Source of the DNA: Serratia rhizosphaerae
GTDB lineage: Bacteria; Pseudomonadota; Gammaproteobacteria; Enterobacterales; Enterobacteriaceae
Length of the DNA: 64,000 bases
Assembly (NCBI RefSeq): GCF_009817885.1
Contig: NZ_CP041764.1
Span: 2,604,001 to 2,668,000, forward strand
Direction: 5' to 3'
The stretch's first letter is position 1. Each line of letters starts with the position of its first letter. The translations under genes and the position numbers were made by a program. Shown here piece by piece: positions 52,610 through 61,622 of this stretch. The notes below the pieces were generated by a model. It ran no database searches and was not told the DNA's origin. It was given only the letters and a program-made list of their open reading frames with translations.

Positions 52610-53160
52610 ATCGACAGCCCTTTGGCGTCCTCCAGCTTGTTCTGAGCCAAAAGAATAATGTCGCACAGTTCACGCACCGCGCCGCGTCCGCCGGCGATGC
52701 GGGTGACGTAGTGGGCGCGCGGCGTCAGCAGCGGGTGGGCGTCCGCCACCGCCACGGCCAGGCCGACCTGTGCCATCACCGGCCAGTCGATCAGATCGTC
52801 GCCGATATAGGCCACCTGATCTGCCGACAGCGACAGTGTATCCAACAGTTCCCGGAAGGCCAAAAGCTTATCGGACTGCCCCTGATACAGGTAGCGGATG
52901 CCCAGCGTTTTTGCCCGGTCTTCCAAGAGTTTGGCAGAACGTCCGGTAATGATGCCGACCTCGATGTCAGAGGTCTTCAGGCAGCGGATGCCGTAGCCGT
53001 CGCGCACGTTGAATGCTTTCAGTTCCTCGCCGTTATTGCCCATATAAATCAGGCCGTCCGACAGGACGCCGTCGACGTCGCAGATCAGCAGACGGATTTT
53101 CCCGGCACGCGCCATGACGTCTTGCGTTACCGGCCCGTAGCAGGTTTCAACCATACTCAT
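52606..53160 (-). CDS. kdsC: 3-deoxy-D-manno-octulosonate-8-phosphate phosphatase
   Basis: HAD-family phosphatase releasing Kdo from Kdo 8-phosphate. 184 aa. Nucleophile and acid aspartates D28 and D30 in LLICDVDGVLSDG; DGYGIRCLKTSDIEVGIITGR and IGDDLIDWPV complete the HAD motifs. The start ATG has AGGA 9 bases upstream; a second ATG lies two codons on. Follows kdsD by 62 bp. Confidence 0.97.
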   Translation of the reverse strand: MSMVETCYGPVTQDVMARAGKIRLLICDVDGVLSDGLIYMGNNGEELKAFNVRDGYGIRCLKTSDIEVGIITGRSAKLLEDRAKTLGIRYLYQGQSDKLLAFRELLDTLSLSADQVAYIGDDLIDWPVMAQVGLAVAVADAHPLLTPRAHYVTRIAGGRGAVRELCDIILLAQNKLEDAKGLSI

Positions 53161-53222
53161 TGATTTTCCTAGTTATTCCTTCAATAGGGCGGTATCTCAC
53201 GCCCTCTATCGCCTGTAAAAAC

Positions 53223-54209
53223 TTATACAACGCCGGCGCGCAGCATGTCATGCATATGTACCACACCCAGCAGTCGGTCGCCATCGGCAACCAGCAGCGC
53301 GGTGATATGGCGCTGCTGCATCAGGTTCAACGCGTCTACCGCCAGCGTATGCGGCCGCACGCGCACGCCGCCGCGCGTCATGACATCGGCGATTTTGGCG
53401 TTGTTCAGATCGATACCCAGATCGAAGATGCGGCGCAGGTCGCCGTCGGTGAAAATGCCGGCGATGTTCATCTGATCATCGCAGATGACCGTCATCCCCA
53501 GGTTTTTGCGGGTGATTTCCAGCAGGGCGTCGCGCAACGTGGCGTCGGTGCCGACGTGCGGAATCTCGTCGCCGCCGTGCATAATATCGCTGACGCGCAG
53601 CAGCAGGCGACGCCCCAGCGCGCCGCCCGGGTGTGACAGCGCGAAATCTTCCGGCGTAAAGCCGCGCGCCTTCAGCAGCGCCACCGCCAGCGCATCGCCC
53701 ATCACCAGAGTGGCCGTGGTGCTGGTGGTCGGCGCCAGGCCCAGCGGGCAGGCTTCCTGCGGCACTTTAATGCACAGGTGGATATCCGCCGCCTTGCCCA
53801 TCGAGCTTTCCGGGTTGTTGGTCATGCAGATCAGCGGAATCTGCTGGCGCTTCAGCACCGGGATCAGCGCCTGAATTTCACTGGATTCGCCGGAGTTGGA
53901 AATGGCGAGTACGATGTCCTGCGGCGTGACCATGCCGAGATCGCCATGGCTGGCTTCTGCTGGATGCACGAAGAATGAAGGGGTGCCGGTGCTGGCGAAG
54001 GTAGCGGCAATCTTACAGCCGATATGGCCGGATTTGCCCATTCCCATCACCACCACTTTACCGCTGCAGGCGGCGATTTTTTCGCAGGCGCGGGTAAAGT
54101 CGTCATTGATGTAGCTGTCGAGCTGGGCCAGCCCGTCGCGTTCGATCTGGAGCACTTCTTTACCGGCCTGTTGAAAATCAAAGCCAGGTTGCAACTCAAT
54201 ATTCGACAT
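53223..54209 (-). CDS. kdsD: D-arabinose 5-phosphate isomerase
   Basis: Converts ribulose 5-phosphate to arabinose 5-phosphate, the first step toward Kdo. 328 aa as in E. coli KdsD. An N-terminal SIS domain (about residues 40-180) with MGMGKSGHIGCKIAATFASTG and HPAEASHGDLGM precedes two CBS domains (about 200-328). The start is MSNIELQPG; the upstream extension lies in the yrbG coding end. yrbG is 16 bp upstream. Confidence 0.97.
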   Translation of the reverse strand: MSNIELQPGFDFQQAGKEVLQIERDGLAQLDSYINDDFTRACEKIAACSGKVVVMGMGKSGHIGCKIAATFASTGTPSFFVHPAEASHGDLGMVTPQDIVLAISNSGESSEIQALIPVLKRQQIPLICMTNNPESSMGKAADIHLCIKVPQEACPLGLAPTTSTTATLVMGDALAVALLKARGFTPEDFALSHPGGALGRRLLLRVSDIMHGGDEIPHVGTDATLRDALLEITRKNLGMTVICDDQMNIAGIFTDGDLRRIFDLGIDLNNAKIADVMTRGGVRVRPHTLAVDALNLMQQRHITALLVADGDRLLGVVHMHDMLRAGVV

Positions 54210-54225
54210 GCTTTTTCTCGTATTC

Positions 54226-55203
54226 TTAGCCAAAGGTAGCGAATGGGTTGAAAAACAGCAGCGCAAGATACGCAATAAAACCACATAATAACAGAGCGCC
54301 CGCCAGATGGCCGATGCGATGTTTGCGCCCGATGCACAGCGCGCTGAGCGCCAGGCTGGCCGCCAGCATCACCCAGTAGTCGCGCTGGAAGGCGGCCGGG
54401 TCGAGTCGGCTGGGCGACAGCAGGGCGGGCACGCCGAGCACGATCGCCATATTGAAAATATTCGAGCCGATAATATTGCCGATCGCCATGTCGTCTTCGC
54501 CTTTCAGCGCGCCGGCTATCGACGTGGCAAGTTCGGGCAGGCTGGTGCCGACGGCGATCACCGTCAGGCCGACCGCCAGCTCGCTCATGCCGAAATAGTG
54601 GGCGATCACCGTGGCGTTATCGACCACCATCCGTGAGGCGAGCGGCAGGATAATGAACGCCAGCACCAGCCACAGCGTGGCGACGGTGGTACTGCCGTTT
54701 TGCGGCAGTTCGGCCATCTGTTCCGTGGTCAGGCTGTCGCAGCCTTCGCGCTGGGCCAGCCGCGCTATCTTCAGCATCAGAGCGATAAATCCGGCGGCGG
54801 CGGCTAACAGCAGCACGCCGTCCAGCCGGCTGAGTTGGTTGTTCATCAATACCAAACCGCATAATACTGTGACCGCCAACATCAGTGGCAGTTCGCGCCG
54901 CAGCACCTCCGATCGGGCCGCCAGCGGATGAACGATTGCGGCAACCCCTAAAATCAACAGGATATTGGTAATATTGGCGCCGAGGACATTGCCGACCGCC
55001 ATGTCACTCTGGCCATTCAGCGCCGCGGTGACGGAGACGAACAGCTCCGGCAGCGAGGTGCCGATGCTGACGATCGTCATGCCGATAATCAGTGGCGGCA
55101 CGCTCAGCGAGCGGGCGATCACCGCCGCGCCGTAAACCAGCCGGTCTGCGCCATATACCAGTAAAAACAGGCCAACGATAAATAATGCGATTGCGAGAAA
55201 CAT
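54226..55203 (-). CDS. yrbG: Calcium/sodium exchanger-family protein YrbG
   Basis: Inner-membrane CaCA antiporter family, 325 aa as in E. coli. Ten or so helices in two inverted repeats carry the alpha motifs IGTSLPELFVSV with GANITNI, and VGTSLPELATSI with GSNIFNM. Transport role in vivo is not well defined. First gene of the yrbG-kdsD-kdsC-lptCAB block. Confidence 0.95.
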   Translation of the reverse strand: MFLAIALFIVGLFLLVYGADRLVYGAAVIARSLSVPPLIIGMTIVSIGTSLPELFVSVTAALNGQSDMAVGNVLGANITNILLILGVAAIVHPLAARSEVLRRELPLMLAVTVLCGLVLMNNQLSRLDGVLLLAAAAGFIALMLKIARLAQREGCDSLTTEQMAELPQNGSTTVATLWLVLAFIILPLASRMVVDNATVIAHYFGMSELAVGLTVIAVGTSLPELATSIAGALKGEDDMAIGNIIGSNIFNMAIVLGVPALLSPSRLDPAAFQRDYWVMLAASLALSALCIGRKHRIGHLAGALLLCGFIAYLALLFFNPFATFG

Positions 55204-55544
55204 GCGAGTCCTTTGCGGGCGGTATTCCCCTGACGTTTTCACTGACGATCGCCGGTCTTCGCCAGGGCGTGCGCGGCGACGTGAAATCGACAGGTGGCCC
55301 GATGCGTTGGTCTAACCTGGCCGTGATTACTGGCCTGCGCCGATTAGTTGGGCGCCATCGCCAATCTGTGTCGTTATTTTTCGTGATGTGACTAATTTTG
55401 ACCCTGTGCAGCGTAAAAGTAAAACTAATGGCATCATTGGTAGCGAAATGGCGGTAAGTTTTTGTAAAAATGCGCCGTATGGCGCCCGGTAGATTATTAT
55501 CAGCGGGTGACATAGCCAATTAAGCCGTACAAGGATCCAAAAAC
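55204..55544. other. Divergent intergenic region yrbG/mlaF
   Basis: 341 bases. It should contain the promoters of the Kdo/LPS-export genes on the minus strand and the mla operon on the plus strand. I see an AT-rich segment at 55370-55470 and a small GCGCC-gtat-GGCGC hairpin (55472-55485), but no promoter I can place confidently. Confidence 0.4.
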
Positions 55545-56348
55545 ATGCACCAGCAGGCAGATAATCTGGTCGAAGTGCGCGGCATGACGTTCTCCCGCGG
55601 CGATCGGCTGATATTTGAAGACATCAACCTGACGGTTCCCCGTGGCAAAGTGACGGCGATAATGGGGCCGTCCGGCATCGGCAAGACCACCTTGCTGCGC
55701 CTGATCGGCGGGCAACTGGCGCCGGATAGCGGTGACATCTGGTTCGACGGGGACAATATTCCCGCGTTGTCGCGGCATAAGCTGTACGACGCGCGCAAGA
55801 AGATGAGCATGCTGTTCCAGTCTGGGGCGCTGTTCACCGATTTAACCGTATTTGAGAACGTGGCTTTCCCGCTGCGCGAACACAGCCAACTGCCGGAGGC
55901 GCTGATTCGCACCACGGTGCTGATGAAGCTTGAGGCGGTGGGGCTGCGCGGCGCGGCGGATCTGATGCCGAACGAGCTGTCCGGCGGCATGGCGCGGCGT
56001 GCGGCGCTGGCGCGGGCCATTGCGCTCGACCCGCAGCTGATCATGTTTGATGAGCCGTTTGTCGGGCAGGACCCGATCACCATGGGCGTGTTGGTGAAGT
56101 TGATTGATGAACTGAACCATGCGTTGGGGATCACCTGTATCGTGGTGTCGCACGATGTGCCGGAAGTGCTGAGCATTGCCGACTACGCTTATATCGTGGC
56201 GGAGCACCGTGTGATTGCCGAAGGCACCACGCCGCAGTTACAAAACAATCCTGATGCACGCGTGCGCCAGTTCCTGGATGGTATTGCCGACGGGCCGGTG
56301 CCGTTTCGTTATCCGGCCGGTGATTACCAGGCCGAATTGTTAGGCTAA
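55545..56348 (+). CDS. mlaF: Phospholipid ABC transporter ATPase MlaF
   Basis: ATPase of the MlaFEDB complex keeping outer-membrane lipid asymmetry. 267 aa. Walker A GPSGIGKTT, signature ELSGGMARR, Walker B IMFDEPFVGQDP and H-loop VVSHDVPE are intact. C-terminal PFRYPAGDYQAELL is characteristic for MlaF and binds the neighbouring subunit. First gene of mlaFEDCB. Confidence 0.97.
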   Translation: MHQQADNLVEVRGMTFSRGDRLIFEDINLTVPRGKVTAIMGPSGIGKTTLLRLIGGQLAPDSGDIWFDGDNIPALSRHKLYDARKKMSMLFQSGALFTDLTVFENVAFPLREHSQLPEALIRTTVLMKLEAVGLRGAADLMPNELSGGMARRAALARAIALDPQLIMFDEPFVGQDPITMGVLVKLIDELNHALGITCIVVSHDVPEVLSIADYAYIVAEHRVIAEGTTPQLQNNPDARVRQFLDGIADGPVPFRYPAGDYQAELLG

Positions 56349-56364
56349 GGGAGTAGATATCCTC

Positions 56365-57147
56365 ATGTTATTACAGGCGTTAGCGTCTCTTGGACGCCGT
56401 AGCATCAATATCAGCACCGCCTTCGGGCGCGCCGGTCTGATGCTATGGGGCGCGCTGATCGGGCGGCCTGAACCGCGCAGGCAATGGCCGCTGCTGATCA
56501 AACAACTGCACAGCGTCGGCGTACAGTCGCTGTTGATTATCATGGTTTCCGGGCTGTTTATCGGCATGGTGCTGGGGCTGCAGGGCTATCTGGTGCTGAC
56601 CACCTACAGCGCTGAAGCGAGCCTGGGCATGATGGTGGCGCTGTCGCTGCTGCGTGAACTGGGGCCGGTGGTGACCGCGCTGCTGTTCGCCGGACGGGCT
56701 GGCTCCGCACTGACGGCGGAAATCGGTCTGATGAAAGCGACTGAACAGATCTCCAGTCTGGAAATGATGGCGGTCGATCCGCTGCGGCGTATCGTGGCGC
56801 CACGTTTCTGGGCCGGAATGATCAGCATGCCGCTGCTGACCCTGATTTTTGTCGCCGTCGGCATCTGGGGCGGTTCTATGGTGGGTGTGGATTGGAAAGG
56901 CATCGACAGCGGCTTCTTCTGGTCGGCGATGCAGGGCGCCGTCGAATGGCGTCAGGACCTGCTGAACTGCGTGATCAAGAGCGTGGTATTCGCGATAACC
57001 GTGACCTGGATTGCTATCTTTAACGGTTATGATGCGGTGCCGACCTCTGAAGGGATTAGCCGGGCAACGACCAGAACGGTGGTACATTCGTCTTTGGCGG
57101 TGTTGGGATTGGATTTTGTGCTGACAGCACTGATGTTTGGGAATTGA
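56365..57147 (+). CDS. mlaE: Phospholipid ABC transporter permease MlaE
   Basis: Inner-membrane permease subunit, 260 aa. An N-terminal amphipathic region precedes five to six helices. Conserved LRELGPVVTALLFAGRAGSALTAEI lies near residues 94-118. It follows mlaF by 16 bp and precedes mlaD by 4 bp. Confidence 0.97.
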   Translation: MLLQALASLGRRSINISTAFGRAGLMLWGALIGRPEPRRQWPLLIKQLHSVGVQSLLIIMVSGLFIGMVLGLQGYLVLTTYSAEASLGMMVALSLLRELGPVVTALLFAGRAGSALTAEIGLMKATEQISSLEMMAVDPLRRIVAPRFWAGMISMPLLTLIFVAVGIWGGSMVGVDWKGIDSGFFWSAMQGAVEWRQDLLNCVIKSVVFAITVTWIAIFNGYDAVPTSEGISRATTRTVVHSSLAVLGLDFVLTALMFGN

Positions 57148-57151
57148 GTCG

Positions 57152-57679
57152 ATGCAAACGAAGAAGAGTGAAATCTGGGTTGGGGTATTTATGCTGATTG
57201 CGCTGGCCGCGATCGTCTTTATCTGCCTGCAGGTGGCCAATGTGAAATCTATCGGCAACGAGCCGACCTACCGTATCTACGCCACTTTCGATAACATTGG
57301 TGGCCTGAAGGCGCGTTCGCCGGTGAAGATTGGCGGGGTGGTGATTGGCCGCGTGGCGGATATCGAACTGGATCCGAAAACGTATTCGCCGCGCGTCGCG
57401 CTGGATATTCAGGATAAATACAATCAGATCCCGGATACCAGTTCTCTGGCGATCCGTACTTCCGGCCTGTTGGGGGAACAATTTCTTGCCCTGAACGTCG
57501 GTTTTGAAGACCCGGAAATGGGGACTGCCATTCTCAAGGATGGCGGTACCATTCAGGACACGAAATCAGCAATGGTGCTGGAAGATCTGATCGGCCAGTT
57601 CCTGTATAAAAGCGGCGGTCAGGATGAAGCCAAGCCGGATGCTGCGGCCGCAGCGCCGGCAGCCGCCCCGAGTCATTAA
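57152..57679 (+). CDS. mlaD: MCE-domain phospholipid-binding protein MlaD
   Basis: Membrane-anchored hexameric MCE-ring protein receiving lipids from MlaC. 175 aa. Membrane helix about residues 8-28; MCE domain about 38-116 with ATFDNIGGLKARSPVKIGGVVIG; then the hydrophobic pore loop. The C-terminus is an Ala/Pro-rich tail. The start MQTKKSE is chosen over an in-frame ATG five codons earlier that lies within mlaE. Confidence 0.97.
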   Translation: MQTKKSEIWVGVFMLIALAAIVFICLQVANVKSIGNEPTYRIYATFDNIGGLKARSPVKIGGVVIGRVADIELDPKTYSPRVALDIQDKYNQIPDTSSLAIRTSGLLGEQFLALNVGFEDPEMGTAILKDGGTIQDTKSAMVLEDLIGQFLYKSGGQDEAKPDAAAAAPAAAPSH

Positions 57680-57693
57680 AAGAGGATACCTGC

Positions 57694-58323
57694 ATGTTTA
57701 AACGTTTATTGATGGTTGCCCTGTTGGTGGTTGCACCGCTGGCGAGCGCGGCGGACCAGACCAACCCATACAGCATGATGCAAGAGGCGGCGGAGAAGAC
57801 TTTCACCCGTCTGAAAACCGAGCAGCCGAAAATCAAGCAGGATCCGAACTCTCTGCGTTCTATCGTGCACGAAGAGCTGATGCCGTACGTTCAGGTAAAA
57901 TACGCCGGTGCGCTGGTGCTGGGCCGCTATTACAAGGAAGCGACGCCGGCGCAGCGTGAAGCCTACTTCACCGCGTTCCAGGCTTATCTGGAGCAGGCGT
58001 ACGGCCAGGCGCTGGCGCTGTATCACGGCCAGACCTACCAGATTGCGCCGCAGCAGCCGCTGGGGGACGCCAACATCGTGGCGATTCGCGTCACCATTAT
58101 CGATACCAATGGCCGTCCGCCGGTGCGCCTCGATTTCCAATGGCGTAAAAACAGCAAAACCGGCCATTGGCAGGCGTATGACATGATCGCCGAAGGCGTC
58201 AGCATGATCACCACCAAGCAGAATGAGTGGGCGTCAACGCTGCGTACCAAAGGCATCGACGGTCTGACCCAGCAGCTGCAGGCGGCGGCTAAACAGCCGA
58301 TTACGCTGGATCAGAAAAAGTAA
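57694..58323 (+). CDS. mlaC: Periplasmic phospholipid shuttle MlaC
   Basis: Carries a phospholipid between the OmpC-MlaA complex and MlaD. 209 aa with a signal peptide cut after about residue 19 (ASA|ADQTN). The conserved NTF2-like body has RYYKEATPAQREAYFTAFQ and the lipid-pocket hydrophobics. Its TAA overlaps the mlaB ATG by one base. Confidence 0.97.
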   Translation: MFKRLLMVALLVVAPLASAADQTNPYSMMQEAAEKTFTRLKTEQPKIKQDPNSLRSIVHEELMPYVQVKYAGALVLGRYYKEATPAQREAYFTAFQAYLEQAYGQALALYHGQTYQIAPQQPLGDANIVAIRVTIIDTNGRPPVRLDFQWRKNSKTGHWQAYDMIAEGVSMITTKQNEWASTLRTKGIDGLTQQLQAAAKQPITLDQKK

Positions 58324-58625
58324 TGGCCGAGTCTCTGCGCTTTGACGACCAGCCGCAGACGCTGGTGTTGCACGGCGATCTGGACCGGGAAACGCTGCTG
58401 CCGCTGTGGCGGCAGCGCGCCGAGTTGCTGAAAGGCAAAACGGCGATTGACGTGGCGCAGCTGCGCCGCGTGGACTCTTCCGGCTTGGCGCTGCTGGTGC
58501 ACCTGCGGGCCGAACAGCTGCGCAACGGCGTGGAATTGAAAATTTCCGGCGCCACCGACCGTCTGAAAACGCTGATCGCGCTGTACAATCTGCAGGAGAT
58601 AATGCCTGTTGAGACGCAGGGTTAG
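58323..58625 (+). CDS. mlaB: STAS-domain protein MlaB
   Basis: Cytoplasmic STAS-domain subunit that stabilises MlaF and activates the transporter. 100 aa. LHGDLDRETLLPLW and the serine-containing loop VDSSGLALLVHLR are the STAS hallmarks. Coupled to mlaC; ends the operon. Confidence 0.96.
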   Translation: MAESLRFDDQPQTLVLHGDLDRETLLPLWRQRAELLKGKTAIDVAQLRRVDSSGLALLVHLRAEQLRNGVELKISGATDRLKTLIALYNLQEIMPVETQG

Positions 58626-58661
58626 GCGCGGTTTACCGGTACGACGGCAGCAACATCTCTG

Positions 58662-58690
58662 AAAGCCCCTGTTCTACAGGGGCTTTTTCT
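58662..58690 (+). terminator. Rho-independent terminator after mlaB
   Basis: Perfect 10-bp stem AAAGCCCCTG/CAGGGGCTTT with a 5-nt loop, followed by a T-run. Ends mlaFEDCB before ibaG. Confidence 0.92.
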
Positions 58691-58763
58691 TTAGTTTAAG
58701 AAAGCGCCGTATTCCTCTAAGATAACAGGCTGATTATGATCCTTTGCAGCAGAACGGGATACC

Positions 58764-59018
58764 ATGGAAAATAGCGAAATTAAAGACGTGCTGATGAACG
58801 CATTGGCGCTGGAAGAAGTGCAGGTGACGGGCGACGGCAGCCACTTTCAGGTGATTGCGGTCGGTGAACTGTTTGGCGCCATGAGCCGCGTCAAACAGCA
58901 GCAGGCGATCTATGCGCCGCTGATGGAATACATTGCCGACAACCGCATTCATGCCCTGTCGATCAAGGCATACACCCCTGAAGAGTGGAAGCGGGATCGC
59001 AAACTCAACGGATTTTAA
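58764..59018 (+). CDS. ibaG: BolA-family acid-stress protein IbaG
   Basis: BolA-like protein that binds monothiol glutaredoxin and iron-sulfur clusters; in E. coli influenced by acid stress. 84 aa. GDGSHFQVIAVGELF and the conserved histidine-containing C-terminal ADNRIHALSIKAYTPEEW match the family. Precedes murA, as in E. coli. Confidence 0.95.
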   Translation: MENSEIKDVLMNALALEEVQVTGDGSHFQVIAVGELFGAMSRVKQQQAIYAPLMEYIADNRIHALSIKAYTPEEWKRDRKLNGF

Positions 59019-59163
59019 GGCTGCGGGCCTTTCGGGCCGGCAGCGTTGATACCCGGTTGACCAACGGCGCAGGCAAGGGAGCGCAGCGGCGCGCCTACGG
59101 GCGGCCAGTGTGCGGCGGCGTGGGTTGGCGGGTATTGTGGACGAGACAACAGAGAGTCATTAG

Positions 59164-60423
59164 ATGGATAAATTTCGAGTGCAGGGCCGTACCCGCCTGA
59201 GCGGGGAAGTGGCTATTTCCGGGGCGAAAAACGCCGCCCTGCCGATTCTGTTTGCCGCGTTGTTGGCAGAAGAGCCGGTCGAGTTACAGAATGTTCCCAA
59301 ACTGAAAGACATCGATACCACCATCAAGCTGCTGAGCCAGCTGGGTGCGAAAGTTGAACGTAACGGTTCGGTGTTTATGGACGCCAGCGGCGTGAACGAA
59401 CTCTGCGCGCCTTACGATCTGGTGAAAACCATGCGCGCTTCCATCTGGGCGCTGGGTCCGCTGGTCGCCCGTTTCGGCTACGGCCAGGTTTCTCTGCCGG
59501 GCGGCTGCGCCATCGGCGCGCGTCCGGTCGATCTGCATATCACCGGTCTGGAACAGCTGGGCGCCGAGATCAAACTGGAAGAAGGCTATGTGAAAGCGTC
59601 CGTCGATGGCCGTCTGAAGGGCGCGCATATCGTGATGGACAAGGTGAGCGTTGGCGCAACCGTCACCATCATGAGCGCCGCGACGCTGGCAACGGGCACC
59701 ACCGTGATTGAAAATGCCGCGCGCGAGCCGGAAATTGTCGATACCGCCGAATTCCTGAATACGCTGGGTGCAAAAATCAGCGGCGCCGGCAGCGACAAGA
59801 TCACCATTGAAGGCGTTGAGCGTCTGGGCGGCGGCGTGTACCGCGTTCTGCCTGACCGTATTGAAACCGGCACCTTCCTGGTGGCGGCGGCGATCTCCGG
59901 CGGTAAAGTTGTATGCCGCGATACCCGTCCTGACACATTGGATGCGGTGCTGGCCAAGCTGCGTGAAGCCGGTGCGGATATTGAAGTCGGTGAAGACTGG
60001 ATCAGCCTGGATATGCACGGTCAGCGGCCGAAGGCCATTACCATTCGCACCGCGCCGCATCCGGGCTTCCCGACCGATATGCAGGCGCAGTTCAGCCTGC
60101 TGAACCTGGTGGCTGAAGGCACCGGCGTTATCACCGAAACCATCTTCGAAAACCGCTTCATGCACGTACCGGAGCTGATCCGCATGGGCGCACACGCGGA
60201 AATCGAAAGCAACACGGTGATCTGCCACGGCGTTGAGCAACTGTCCGGCGCGCAGGTGATGGCGACCGATCTGCGCGCTTCCGCCAGCCTGGTGCTGGCC
60301 GGCTGTATTGCCGACGGCGTGACCATCGTTGACCGTATTTATCATATCGATCGCGGCTATGAGCGTATCGAAGATAAACTGCGCGCGCTGGGCGCGAATA
60401 TCGAGCGCGTGAAAGGCGAGTAA
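59164..60423 (+). CDS. murA: UDP-N-acetylglucosamine 1-carboxyvinyltransferase
   Basis: First committed step of peptidoglycan synthesis: transfers enolpyruvate from PEP to UDP-GlcNAc; target of fosfomycin. 419 aa. The catalytic cysteine C115 in LPGGCAIGARP is present, so fosfomycin sensitivity at this site is expected. K22 in SGAKNAALP is conserved. Sequence closely follows E. coli MurA. Confidence 0.98.
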   Translation: MDKFRVQGRTRLSGEVAISGAKNAALPILFAALLAEEPVELQNVPKLKDIDTTIKLLSQLGAKVERNGSVFMDASGVNELCAPYDLVKTMRASIWALGPLVARFGYGQVSLPGGCAIGARPVDLHITGLEQLGAEIKLEEGYVKASVDGRLKGAHIVMDKVSVGATVTIMSAATLATGTTVIENAAREPEIVDTAEFLNTLGAKISGAGSDKITIEGVERLGGGVYRVLPDRIETGTFLVAAAISGGKVVCRDTRPDTLDAVLAKLREAGADIEVGEDWISLDMHGQRPKAITIRTAPHPGFPTDMQAQFSLLNLVAEGTGVITETIFENRFMHVPELIRMGAHAEIESNTVICHGVEQLSGAQVMATDLRASASLVLAGCIADGVTIVDRIYHIDRGYERIEDKLRALGANIERVKGE

Positions 60424-60443
60424 TCGACGCGCCGTCTGGCAGT

Positions 60444-60470
60444 AAAAAGCCCGGCTTAGCCGGGCTTTTT
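60444..60470. terminator. Bidirectional terminator between murA and degS
   Basis: Perfect 12-bp stem AAAAAGCCCGGC/GCCGGGCTTTTT with a 3-nt loop and A/T flanks. Serves the convergent murA and degS transcripts. Confidence 0.93.
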
Positions 60471-60474
60471 CGTA

Positions 60475-61533
60475 TCAGTTGTTATCTTCCGGGAACTCAC
60501 CCACCGTCATTTGCAGCGTGATGCGTTTGCCGTCGCGCAGTACTATCACCGGAATTGTGGTGCCAGGGCGGATTTCCGCGACCTGATCCATGGTTTCCAG
60601 TACGGAGATAGCCGGCTTGTTATTGACGTTAATGATAATGTCGTTGATATGGAAATTGGCGTTGGCCGCCGGGCCGTTCGGCGTAATTTCGGTCACGATA
60701 ATCCCCTGCAGGCGATCGATGCCGCTGTTGGAGGTGCGCAGCGGGATAATCTCTTTGCCCTGGATGCCGAAGTAGCCGCGAATAACGCGACCATCACGAA
60801 TCAGCTTCTCCATAATCTTGCTGGCCAGCTCGGTAGGAATGGCAAAGCCCAGGCCCTCCGGGGTTTCGCCGTTGGTGACTTTGTCATAAGTCAGCGTATT
60901 GATCCCCATCAGCTCGCCCAGTGAGTTCACCAGCGCGCCGCCGGAGTTGCCGCGGTTGATTGAGGCATCGGTCTGCAGGAAGGTCTGGCGGCCGGTGGTG
61001 CTCAGGCTGATGCGTCCGGTGGCGCTGATAATCCCCTGCGTGACGGTCTGACCAAGGTTATAGGGGTTGCCGATCGCCAGCACCACGTCGCCGATATGCG
61101 CCATACGTTTGGTATTGATGGGAATAACCGGCAGATTGCCCGGATCGATCTTGAGCACCGCCAGATCGGTCAGGCTGTCGGAGCCGACCAGCAGCGCTTC
61201 GTAGCGGCGGCCGTCCTGCAGCACCACGGTGATCTGCTGCGCATCCTTGATCACGTGACGGTTGGTCAGGATATAGCCGTGGTCATTCATGATGACGCCG
61301 GAACCGAGCGACAGCACGTTGGGAGCGCCGCTCATGTTGCGGTTGTAAATATTAACTACTGCGGGCGCGGCGCGGCGCACCGCCTTGTTATAACCGGCCG
61401 GGGTTTCGTCGGCGGTACTCTCCATTTTCTCTGCAAACAGTTGATTGGAATAACGCAGCACGGGAAGCGCTGCCAATAGCAGGCCGGCAACGATTAAACC
61501 AATAACAGTGGAACGCAAGAGCTTAGCAAACAT
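60475..61533 (-). CDS. degS: Site-1 anti-sigma-E protease DegS
   Basis: Inner-membrane-anchored periplasmic serine protease that cleaves RseA when unfolded porins bind its PDZ domain, starting the sigma-E response. 352 aa. Membrane anchor about residues 5-27. Triad H93 (TNRHVI), D123 (LTDLAVL), S197 (RGNSGGA). One PDZ domain (about 250-345). Separate from degQ by 89 bp. Confidence 0.97.
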   Translation of the reverse strand: MFAKLLRSTVIGLIVAGLLLAALPVLRYSNQLFAEKMESTADETPAGYNKAVRRAAPAVVNIYNRNMSGAPNVLSLGSGVIMNDHGYILTNRHVIKDAQQITVVLQDGRRYEALLVGSDSLTDLAVLKIDPGNLPVIPINTKRMAHIGDVVLAIGNPYNLGQTVTQGIISATGRISLSTTGRQTFLQTDASINRGNSGGALVNSLGELMGINTLTYDKVTNGETPEGLGFAIPTELASKIMEKLIRDGRVIRGYFGIQGKEIIPLRTSNSGIDRLQGIIVTEITPNGPAANANFHINDIIINVNNKPAISVLETMDQVAEIRPGTTIPVIVLRDGKRITLQMTVGEFPEDNN

Positions 61534-61581
61534 GGAGTTTTAACAGATAAAATAAAGGATGAACGGAGAATAACACGAGTT

Positions 61582-61615
61582 AACCGGGTGCAGTATGCTA
61601 CCGCACCCGGTTTTT
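61582..61615. terminator. Hairpin between degQ and degS
   Basis: AACCGGGTGC pairs with GCACCCGGTT, extended inward with one mismatch, followed on the plus strand by TTTTT. On the minus strand, where degQ ends, the tail is GGTTAA only. It probably gives partial termination of degQ transcripts. Confidence 0.6.
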
Positions 61616-61622
61616 GTACAAA

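Noticed and set aside
59284..60345. Minus-strand open frame of 353 codons opposite murA
   Set aside because: Shadow of the conserved murA coding sequence.
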